From Gamarada debralockiae (lineage: Eukaryota; Ascomycota; Leotiomycetes; Helotiales; Hyphodiscaceae), in assembly GCA_002803225.1 (NCBI GenBank), contig NXFV01001376.1, positions 1 through 64,000 of the forward strand: 64,000 nt of DNA. The letters are read 5' to 3'. The position numbers were made by a program, and so were the translations under genes. The notes beneath the pieces are model-generated. The model was not told the DNA's origin and searched no databases. It worked only from the letters and a program-made list of their open reading frames with translations. Shown here piece by piece: positions 1 through 8,179 of the stretch (the stretch's first letter is position 1; the number at the start of each line of letters is the position of its first letter).

Positions 1-826
1 AAGGCTTGCCTGCCTCTTATTCTTGTACCTGGCGTTGATATTCTTCTTCGGTCTTAGTTGTTAGCCGCCGTCGAGGCTTTATAAGATAAAGAGGGCGCTT
101 AGTCTTGTCCTCTTTATCATTGTAGAACTCCAATTTGTCTACTTTGCCCTATTAAGAGATCTAAGCCGCGATGTAAAACCGTATACCTTGGAGTAGTAGC
201 CTTTCTTTAATATTCTCTAGGTTATCTCGTGTTCTTTGCTCTCGAAGTACTCTACCTTGAGCTTGCGATATAGGGTCGATATATACTTCGTTTGTATAAA
301 CAATATAATCAAAGAAACCAAAGATAGGGTCGTAGACATAGTCGTGGCCGTAATCCTCCCTCTTTGCCTTGTTTTTAGATAAAATAACCTTTTTAACAAA
401 AGCGTACAAATACTGTCTACCTCCCTTAGTATACTCCTTTAACTTCTGCTGTAATTGGCGCCTCCCAACAGGTAGATTATAGTATGCGATCTAAGCTTCG
501 TATAGTTGTTTTCGGACTGGATTTCGAGGAGAGCAAAGCATCTTGTATATCGATTTAGTGACCTTAAACTTAGCTCCAAGTATAGAAGATCGTTGACGGG
601 TTGATCTCCTTGCTAAAGAGCCTAGTTTAGCATATTGTTTCTTCCAATATCGATTTGTACCTTTTGTAATACTACAATCCTTCGAAATACTACGTAGTGA
701 TCTAGTACCACTACTACGAGCTAATACGTTAAAGAACTTGCACTTCCTTCGAGTTGTAGCTTCTTTACTAGCAAGAGGTTTAGGAGAGAGAGTCCTAAAA
801 GGATTAGTTCGCGTTGGTGGTGCCAT
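1..826 (-). mobile_element. Tc1/mariner-type transposase remnant, multiple stop codons
   Basis: The minus strand reads from an ATG at 826 as a basic, helix-turn-helix-like N-terminus (MAPPTRTNP...), then a stop (TAG, 491-493), then continues in the same frame through about 409-161 into a region resembling the DDE superfamily of fungal Tc1/mariner transposases (YIDPISQAQG..LREQ.TRDNLENI, then KLEFYNDKED). Further in-frame stops lie at 161-163, 152-154 and 149-151, and another near the window edge, all TAG or TAA. By comparison with the family from memory, several sit where Trp or Gln codons are expected, the pattern left by C-to-T (RIP) mutation. The element runs off the left edge, so its other end is not visible. 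It cannot encode an active transposase as it stands. Confidence 0.75.
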
Positions 827-839
827 AATAAGGGATCAA

Positions 840-911
840 GTTGATTGTTTACAAGATCGCGTATTTACAGTTTTGGCGTTTTGGTCCGTGCGTAAATAAT
901 CTTGTCAACCA
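840..911. repeat. Imperfect inverted repeat upstream of the transposase remnant
   Basis: The arm GTTTACAAGAT..TATTTAC (about 846-868) is answered in inverse orientation by GTAAATAATCTTGTCAAC (about 892-909). It lies directly upstream of the transposase ATG and is probably subterminal or terminal repeat sequence of that element. No clear TA target duplication was found next to it, so the element boundary remains undecided. Confidence 0.4.
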
Positions 912-1208
912 CTGTTGCCGCCAATTTTTTGCTTACTTGGATACCACTCTTATGCACGGGCCAATTTCTAGGTTTTAGCGCGATTTGAACACCCTCGTGG
1001 TACCCTACTCTGATTTCTTTAGATTTTAGATTTGAGAACTAGTTTATATAGGCTTTTTTTATAGAGAAATAGCAGGGCTTTTATACGGTCCAGTCTATAT
1101 CTGAATGCGACCGTAGGATCAAAAGTTATTAAGGTGCGAAGTGGAGGGAAGTTTTGGTGGGGTAAGGGTAAAAACGCACCAAAATCGCGGATCTAACAAC
1201 TATCCCTC

Positions 1209-1226
1209 CCCGCCCAGTTGGGCGGG
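1209..1226. repeat. Perfect GC-rich palindrome
   Basis: CCCGCCCA-GT-TGGGCGGG is a perfect 8-bp stem with a 2-base centre, in a GC-rich patch (about 1200-1310) that contrasts with the AT-rich DNA on both sides. It could be transposon sequence or a protein-binding palindrome; nothing further can be said from sequence. Confidence 0.5.
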
Positions 1227-1321
1227 CACGGGCCACGTGACGACCTAAGCGACCCCGGGACCCGGAAATCTCAATTAGGCCCCAGTTAAGGCGCGGCGCC
1301 CCCTAATAATCCTAAGCACTA

Positions 1322-1450
1322 TTAGGGGCTGTTTGGTAGAAATAATTTGGAGCGATTATTTCCCTGATTATTTCGTCGATTATTTCTCAAATTATTCGGG
1401 AAATTCGACCGATTATTTCTGATTATTATTAGTAACCACAGAACCAATAA
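1322..1450 (+). repeat. Possible PIF/Harbinger-like transposon end with GATTATTT repeats
   Basis: TTA (1322-1324) followed by GGGGCTGTTTGG resembles the TTA target plus GGG..TGTTTGG termini of PIF/Harbinger elements. The next 110 bases hold four or five copies of GATTATTT. I could not find the inverse end (CCAAACAGCCCC-TAA) in the following 600 bases, so this is at most one end of a truncated element. Confidence 0.3.
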
Positions 1451-1734
1451 ACACGGCTCACCACGCTAAGGTCATGTCATGTTAATTTTCCCAAAACTTG
1501 CCCTGATTTCTTTGAATCTCAACAACCTGGTACCTTAACTTCATGACCCCCCCTATTTCTATTAATATGCCTCCAAAAAAGCCCTCTAAAACACGCTTTA
1601 AAGGCAACAACTCCAACTGTTAATCCTTAACCTCCTATAGAGCTAGGCTCTCCCTCTAGTCCTATCCCTAACCCTTTTGCTAACATTAACGACTGCCCTA
1701 CAGCAACTTTTCGCCCGGCCTACCGTAACAAAAT

Positions 1735-1860
1735 ATCAAAATTCGTCGCTATAATTATTAAATTATAAGAGATATAGGGCTTTTAGATTATATTAAATCT
1801 AATATTTAATTCTTAAAGTATATTTATTTAATTAAAAAGAGTTGCATTTATTTAATCGTA
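1735..1860. other. AT-rich tract
   Basis: About 125 bases composed largely of A and T (runs such as TTTATTTAATTAAAAAG), without coding potential. The composition fits DNA altered by C-to-T mutation and the nearby transposon scrap. Confidence 0.5.
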
Positions 1861-1875
1861 GAGTTGGTTTTGGTG

Positions 1876-2038
1876 AGGGGGGCGTTAGCTCGTGGAACAG
1901 CAGAAAAACTTATCAGTCCTCTGCACTAAGACCACAACATCCAAACATATAAAAAGTATATTGAGATATAGAATTAATTTCGGCGAACGAAATTACCTCT
2001 TCAGATTTTTGACTGTTCCACGAGCTACTGCACCCCCT
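1876..2038. mobile_element. MITE-like element, 163 bp
   Basis: Terminal inverted repeats of about 25 bp: left 1876-1900 (AGGGGGGCGTTAGCTCGTGG and on), right 2013-2038, whose reverse complement reads AGGGGGTGCAGTAGCTCGTG and on. They match at all but a few positions, including a perfect 15-bp TAGCTCGTGGAACAG core. GGTG flanks both ends (1872-1875 and 2039-2042) and may be a 4-bp target duplication. The interior is AT-rich and non-coding. The superfamily is not clear. Confidence 0.6.
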
Positions 2039-2042
2039 GGTG

Positions 2043-2745
2043 CTTTAAGAGACTTCATATCTAACGTCCGCATCATCGCTCCTTCCCATCAAAGCCTCCT
2101 CGATTCTAGCTTCGCCTGTGCAAAGAAAGCAATGAGGTTCTTTTCATCCATTGAGAAAGATTGAGATTGATAAAATTGTCTCCATTGTTCTGACCTGGAC
2201 TTCAATCGTTCTTCAAAAGACTCCGTGGCTGAGGGTTCGGTCATCGAAATGAAGTGCAGATTTATGACTTGGGCGCTCATATGGATCAGTGATTGATCTC
2301 TTACAATACATTCCTATTATTTTGGCACCTATGTTACAACAGAGCACATGCAGGATCGCTCTCGTACTAGGCCTAGCTTGGTTTTCCAGATTTGGCGGTC
2401 GCTTTTCCTTGCTGAGTGGTCTTCCAAGTAGAGCGGTGGTCCTAATACTCGCATGGTGTGAATTTTTCGAGAAAGCCAACGTCCAGCTTGACCTCGCGCG
2501 CAACGACGTGTTCATGAAGTCCTTGTTCAACCACAATTTATATTCCTTGTCGTCGCGTTCCTAACGTCCTAGCCTCCGCTCAAGCCGCTCAGCCTTGCGG
2601 ACGAGGAAGACTGGAATTAACAAAATATACCCCCCCTTGGCATATCGAGAACTGATTTCAATGAAGTCTACAATCGAATTATCAAGGATTGGTAATTTGG
2701 CCTTGGAACCCCATATTCGTTGACTGCAGCTGAAGTTCAACAGAC
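2043..2745. other. No recognisable gene
   Basis: About 700 bases with only short open frames on both strands, none resembling a known family. Probably decayed intergenic DNA between transposon scrap and the pseudogenes that follow. Confidence 0.5.
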
Positions 2746-2979
2746 ATGAATAATCGAGCAAATATTGCCATCTACACGCAGCTTGTTTGCTTTCAGGCGG
2801 ACTTTCTCTCGGATAAGACTCTCTTCTCCAACCCCGATAGCGCTCAACAGCGCATAATCCATGAGCTAGCCCACAGCTTAGGGATGGAGTTTGAATACTC
2901 TCATCACCCGCGTTGGGAGGGTCAGCAGATCAAACCCCCTGGCAATATGCAGTACTGCCAGATATCCGAATTCCGATGA
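2746..2979 (+). pseudogene. Fragment of a zinc metalloprotease-like gene (HEXXH motif)
   Basis: A 77-residue frame contains QQRIIHELAHSLG, an HEXXH zinc-binding and catalytic motif, preceded by a CFQADFLSDKTL.SN stretch as found just before the motif in secreted fungal metallopeptidases (lysine-specific/deuterolysin-like proteins). An in-frame TGA lies 15 bases before the first ATG and no plausible 5' splice join was found. No third zinc ligand (an Asp in a GTxxxxYG-type motif, or Glu) is evident before the stop. I read it as a gene fragment. A chance HEXXH is possible but less likely given the context residues. Confidence 0.4.
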
Positions 2980-2999
2980 TGTCTCTGGCAAGAAGTAGC

Positions 3000-5483
3000 C
3001 TGCGCCTTTCGACTTCTCTGGGCAGGACTCAAGACGTGATTCTCGAGAAAACGCCTGTAGCTTTGCCACCCCGTCAACCATTCCAGATGCAGAATACTAC
3101 GCCTATCCCAACCCTCCGGGATCGGGAGCCGCAACCAGCCCAGTCAGTTTGGCCTCCAGCAAGCGGAAAGTGAGCTATCGAAGAGGAAGGACGAAAGACT
3201 TCTTCAGCCGAGGGACGAGTGTAGAAAGCTCTACAGCATCCACCAGTTCTGGATATCGAGAGATCGTTTTGACTTCGGCTCTGGGTGCTCGATCAGCACT
3301 GCTTCCATTTCATCGGCCCACAGAGGGTCTATGGACACGATATCTCGAGCGGCGATAAAAGCTGTAAAGGCTATTGGAGCATGCTGGAGGTGTAAATTTC
3401 TGAGGAAAGCGGTAAACTGCCTGTCAGTTAACGGTCTGTCAACGAACAATCGCAGTACGATACTGAAAGCCCATCCCTAGCATGCCCTAAGTCGTCCCAG
3501 AAGTCTAAGAAATCCAATTCGGAACTGTTGGATACAAGCGTGGCGAGTTTAGATATGAGATATGAGATAGCTCTCTTGAGGATATGCCCACAATCAAAAC
3601 AGAAAATCTTTCCTGGACAGCCCGAAAATGACGATAGCCTGCAAGGAGACGGCCAACATACCGAGTCTAACGCTTTCTTCCAGACTGCCATCGCCTTACG
3701 AAACGATCTTATTGAATCAAGTCGAACATCCGAATGCCCACAGAACAAATTGTTGAGGCCGTTCTCGGAAGGTGCAATACTGGATCCTGCTGAAATCCGT
3801 TTCATAAGCTGCAATGGCCCCTACAGTCATGTGAAGCATGCGAACCATTCTTGCCAGCGACACTAAGTCCTCTTGACGAATGCATCGTTGCCATAGTCTA
3901 GGAAGCAGCCAATTCTGCCTCATCCCTAGATGTATTCACAGCAAATCAAAGCACAAAAATGTCGAATTTATGGGATGTGGCAGACTTTTTACGTTCTACG
4001 GCCTTCCACCAAGCGAAAGTAAGCAGCGTAAGTCAATTATTGGGTGCTTAGTTACGTTAACTCGAGAACTGATATTGAACTCAGAACGGACTCATTCTAC
4101 TGTCGTTAATTTGCGTTCGAAGCTGCTTGGAAACCCTGCGTCTGAGTAATTCCGGCTACCTCGAAGAGTTCTATCACTAATCCTGCAGGCCCGAGCCATG
4201 TAAGATTGATTGCGTATCGCAGCTCAAAATGAACCTCGGGCTGTATCTGGAGGAGCTACAACGTGTCTTGTTCAAGGAGGAACACATGAGGTCTAAGGAG
4301 ACCTGGCGGCTTTCTGCTTTCTATAGTCTTGCTCTTCAGGGATATGTCAGAAGAGCACTGCTACAGATTGCTCGGAAGGTGACAGTTCATAGCGAATCCG
4401 AAGCGAAAGAGTATCTCCGACCCGTCATTCGACTCTTTGCCGCTAGCTCTGCTACCTACGACCCGATGATACGAAACTATGCAACCCCAGACAAGGAGAA
4501 GGAAGCAAAGTGGGCGAGCTTCTCTCGTCCAAGTTTTTCAAGCGGCTCAGCTTTCATTGCAGCAATCAAATGGGCGACAAATGGGACATATGGTTCAGCA
4601 GACTATTCTTAAGAACCTGTACGGGAACGACGGGGCATGCATCTCTCTTCGAATAACCCCGGCGAGCCTCGGTTGGTCGTCGACAAGCGCGTTCTTTCAA
4701 CTATATAAGTTCATCGTCCCAAAAGGAAAGTATCCATACTTCGAGTTGCTCCCGTCATGCTTGGTAACAGCAGACACGCCCCAGAGAGTCTACCTAGATC
4801 TCCCAAGGTATCCCTCGTTTCAGATTCCTGCTGCTGCTTGAAGATAAGCTGACAACCACAGCAACCCTCAGAAGAACATCTTCCCCTGTCAGTATCCAGC
4901 TTGTGATGAGAAGGCTTTTAAAGACCCGCCGACGTTGAATGGCACTACAGGAGTGTGCACGCTATTCTTGACCAGAAGGACAAATTCACATGCGATTACT
5001 CGCCTTGTCAGAAGGTAAGAGGTCCTTTCACACGCAAAGATCACTTCAGAGACAACCTCCGAGATTATCACAAAGAAGACATAGGCTATGGAAAAGGGGA
5101 GAAATTTAGCGAGAGAAATGCATGGCTCGAACTACAAGAGGCATGGGTTGCTCAAAGGAGCATTAAACCTGAGTGGTGGCGTTTGTCCCAAATGCCTCTA
5201 TAGGGTGAAGATTTCATAGTCTGCTTACGAGTGCCAGAGTTGTAAGTAACCTTGCGGCGAAGAGAGGGTAAAGCCCGTTGAAGAGGCGCGTCGGAAACTG
5301 AGAGATACGGGAGGTGATAACACAGGCGATGGGGGAGGAGTTCAAGATGCTCGGCACGTCTCTCCAGAGTGCGTAGCGTGTGGTGACGCTGCTTATGTTT
5401 GGAGCGAGCTGGGTACCTGGGATCTTTGCACGAACTGCCAACTGACTAAGTGGCCGTCTGTCTATGAGCCCGAAGAGTCATAA
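3000..5483 (+). pseudogene. Broken fungal transcription-factor-like gene (CWRC cysteine motif plus C2H2 fingers)
   Basis: Pieces in order: a Ser/Pro-rich lead (frame through about 3059-3255); a frameshift near 3260; then SRAAIKAVKAIGACWRCKFL ending near 3411, a motif typical of a fungal family of binuclear-cluster-like regulators; a good 44-bp intron (3412-3455); and LACPKSSQKSKKSN, where the family's next Cys is now Tyr (TAC). Further frameshifts lie near 3800 and in the 4000s, with a TAG at about 3899. A helical region (4229-4612, KETWRLSAFYSLALQGYVRR) follows. At 4890-5090 two C2H2 fingers (FPCQYPACDEKAF; FTCDYSPCQK..FTRKDHFRDN) are split by a 1-base deletion near 4938. A last Cys-pair region (ECVACGD..WDLCTNCQ) ends at TAA 5481-5483. 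The order and motifs show one former gene; the repeated breaks show it is dead. Confidence 0.65.
4889..5100 (+). other. Frameshifted C2H2 zinc-finger pair
   Basis: The first finger starts C-Q-Y-P-A-C at about 4890 and loses frame between TTGAA and TGGCAC (near 4938). Shifting one base restores WHYRSVHA with its histidine ligands, and then the second finger C-D-Y-S-P-C...H-F-R-D-N. This localises one inactivating mutation exactly. Confidence 0.6.
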
Positions 5484-6524
5484 CCTACGAGGACGATTGG
5501 TAGGCGGTAGCCTCCTTTTGAGCGAAAGTATTGATACTATGAGCATTCCAAAAGACTCCAATCACGTAAAGTAACAGAGTATGGCCAATTGCAGTGCGAT
5601 TTGCCCGATTGACGGGGCGGGGGAGAGATCGGTTCACCTTGTAGCTTTGCTCGTTCCCTTTAGTATGGAAACTAGAGGTTCAAAAATAAGGTAAGGTAAA
5701 AGTCGGAGCTGGAACGATAAAAGACGTGTTGGCGTCAGCGAGTCGAAATGAACGCTATTAGACCAGCCTACTTCAACCATTGAGAGGCTTTACTGCAACC
5801 ACTTAAAATGCAACAAGCAATTCGGTTCAAATAACCAGCGCAACTAAGACCTTTCCAAAGGTACGGCATCTTTCTACACACAGCCACTCTAAAATGGTCC
5901 TGCACGTGAGGAATTCTTTTGCTACTGCGTCTCCTAAAACATGCATCAACATGAGCGAACTATTTCCCTTCGATTTTGAATTATTTTACTTGCGTCCTTC
6001 CTTTCCATTTTTCCTTGTTCTTAATCAGACCAATTCCACCACGTAAATCACTGTTGTTTCTCGCTCGCCAATGAAAGATGACAGAAAAATCGCTTTGCAT
6101 CGACCCCACGAGCTGGGCATAATAGAAGCCTCGTTGGGCCTTAGCGCATGCATGAAATTTCTCTAGGCCAAAACTTCATTTGAATGCATGAAGTTGTCAA
6201 CAAGTTTGACAATCTCTGACTTCTTATTGCAAACTTAGAGCTACCGTATATCCCTACCAACATTACCTTGGAGAATGGTACCCATCAGTGTTCCTTCAAT
6301 TGGACACCTCCCGTCTTGCAGAAAGGAAATTCAGAAGTGTCTGACTACTCCCCCACGCACCGCTACGGGTTATCACGCTCTTCTCGGATTTCTCATCTTT
6401 AGTCTCATCCTCCTAAATTCCAAACTCCATCTCAACCTTCGCGCAACCAAGCAGGTATTCCTTACATCCTATCAAGGTCGTCATATCACCACCTGCTATC
6501 TCCCCTAAAATACCACAGATCAAA
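5484..6524. other. No recognisable gene
   Basis: About 1 kb of apparently intergenic DNA. Short frames exist on both strands without family resemblance. The last 250 bases are CT-rich like a fungal promoter/5' leader and precede the degenerate small-gene copy at 6525. Confidence 0.5.
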
Positions 6525-6581
6525 ATGTATGTCACCCGCGATAAGATAGGCTGCCTCGTCACTCGCTTCCCTGACCCGTAG
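6525..6581 (+). pseudogene. Degenerate paralogue of the small repeat-protein gene
   Basis: From ATG 6525 the frame reads MYVTRDKIGCLVTRFPDP and then TAG. It aligns with the start of the intact small gene downstream (MYTDRDDIACNTNRNPRG from 7156): same length, with M-Y, R-D, I, C, R and P conserved. The downstream flank is also duplicated (6693-6790 against 7598-7690). No repeat array follows. It is read as the relic of a tandem duplication; with so short an alignment the call rests largely on the shared flank. Confidence 0.4.
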
Positions 6582-6970
6582 GAAGAGGATGCCGAGGGAG
6601 AAAATGAGTAGAAACCTAAGCGGTAGGACAATGATGATGGGTAGTTTTATCCTTCGCCGGGAGATGGTATTTTAGCACTGACATGATGTTTTTCTATCTA
6701 CGTAGGCGGCTGATAGTATGAGGTATCTCTGCATCTCAGGTCTGATGTCAAGTACTTCTGGGCTTCGTGGGATTTGATCTGAGATTAAGACGTGCATTTG
6801 TTGGGGATGGGTAACTTTATCTTAAGAATAATACAATCAATCCCAAGGCAAATCAAGCTATCCAATTCCCAATCTGTGCCATGCATGCACTTGTAACGCT
6901 CTCACTTTCCCATTGGCCATCCTGTCCTAAACCTTATCCCTTCACATGCATAAATGTACTTGCTGCGGGG

Positions 6971-6977
6971 TATATAT
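6971..6977 (+). promoter_or_regulatory. TATA box of the small repeat-protein gene
   Basis: TATATAT lies 173 bases before the ATG at 7144 and is followed by a CT-rich leader in which no ATG occurs before 7144, as expected of a fungal core promoter. A similar TATATAT at about 7885-7891 lies in the next duplicated unit. Confidence 0.5.
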
Positions 6978-7143
6978 CAGTCCCGCCTCCATCTCCGTGC
7001 TTCACTCGCTTCTCATCCTCCAAAGCTTAGTCGCAACATACCACCTTTCCTCAACTTCCCAACCGCCACCGTCCATAAATCTAATCTTCCGAGAGTATCA
7101 TCAGCCCATCACTTACCATTTTACAAACGGACACGACAGTTTT

Positions 7144-7386
7144 ATGTCGAAAATGTACACCGACCGCGACGACATTGCCTGCAACACCAATCGCAACCCC
7201 AGAGGGTCGGTATGGTATAAGGATGATGATAACGGATACAACAAGCCGAAGCTTAACGACCGGGATAAGGATGTTGATAACGGATACAACAAGCCGAAGC
7301 CTAACGACCGGAATAAAGATGTTGACAATGGACACAACAAGCCGAAGCCTAACGACTGGGTGAGGGATATTGTTTATGGGAACTAA
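7144..7386 (+). CDS. Small hydrophilic tandem-repeat protein, 80 aa
   Basis: The first ATG after a TATA box and CT-rich leader opens an 80-residue frame with no signal peptide or membrane segment. Residues about 29-76 are three tandem 16-residue repeats of the form DNGYNKPKxNDRxKDV (DNA units 7228-7275, 7276-7323, 7324-7371), the last ending NDWVRDI. The protein is rich in Asp, Asn, Lys and Tyr and probably disordered. I do not recognise the family. Repeats drift slightly (Tyr to His; Arg to Trp), so the array is not a very recent expansion. After the stop, a possible 3'UTR intron runs from GTAAGT (about 7410) to TTAG (about 7470). An upstream in-frame ATG at 6946 lies before the TATA box and is discounted. 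Confidence 0.55.
   Translation: MSKMYTDRDDIACNTNRNPRGSVWYKDDDNGYNKPKLNDRDKDVDNGYNKPKPNDRNKDVDNGHNKPKPNDWVRDIVYGN
7228..7371 (+). repeat. Three 48-bp in-frame tandem repeats
   Basis: Units begin at 7228, 7276 and 7324 and are exactly 48 bp each, encoding 16 residues. Units 1 and 2 differ by few substitutions and unit 3 is more divergent at its end. The exact multiple of three keeps the array in frame. Confidence 0.85.
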
Positions 7387-7597
7387 TACCTGGGAAAATG
7401 ATATTAAAGGACGTAAGTCACCTCGTCTTAAGTGTTTAGTACTAGGCACTGACTCTATGTTTCTGTTAGTTGCTGGTTTTCTCGATTAGGCTCAGCTTTC
7501 ATTGGCTATCTCAGGATTGTAGCAACTCTACTATTCTTACCTTCTTAGAAGTCAATATATCAAGGAATTTGCCTCAAGCCATCGTCTGATCCAACAG

Positions 7598-7690
7598 TTT
7601 CTATCTGCCTAGGCAACTGATACTATATCACATATTTGCGCCAATGTCAGATGTCAAGGACCTCTGGGTTGCGCTGTTCGAGAATGACCT
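7598..7690 (+). repeat. Ancient duplicate of the 6693-6790 block
   Basis: TTTCTATCTGCCTAGGCAAC here matches TTTCTATCTACGTAGGCGGC at 6691. Downstream, CAGATGTCAAGGACCTCTGG matches CTGATGTCAAGTACTTCTGG at the same spacing. A TATATAT at about 7885 and a CT-rich stretch follow, like the promoter at 6971. A third gene copy would be expected near 7950, but only a short frame ending in TGA is found. This supports an old tandem duplication of a unit of roughly 0.9 kb. Confidence 0.5.
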
Positions 7691-8179
7691 GGGATGAGGA
7701 CTCAGGACGGATTTGTGGTGGCGTGTTAGTTCCGTTATTAGGAGCAATGCAGCCAACAAGTCAATCAAGTTGTCAAACGTTCAAACCGGGCCACATGCGC
7801 ACTGGACTGGCATTCATCCTAGCTGGCTGCATCCCGCTTTTGAAGCTTGTTCTTTTACATGTTATGCAAATGCTCTGCTAAAGATATATATCAACCCTAT
7901 CCCCTGCCTTCCAACTGCCATTCCAAACCTCCTCCGTCGCTTCCTCTATCACCTTTCGCCATTGGGCATGCGTACTGGCGCAAGTCTCAGATGAAGGCAC
8001 GTATTTAGTTCACGACATGCGGAAGTTAAACAGTAATGCGTCGTGAATTGAAGATTCCCTATTCTGCTCATCCAACGCCTTTAGAACGCTATGTTCCTGA
8101 AATAGAAATGCTTGTTGATGCTGCCCAAAACCTGCCAGATTAAAACACTCCTCTACTCCCTAATGCAGTGCCACAGAAC

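Noticed and set aside
6946..7143. N-terminal extension of the small repeat protein from ATG 6946
   Set aside because: The ATG lies upstream of the TATATAT at 6971 and the translated stretch is CT-rich leader. The first ATG after the TATA box is 7144.
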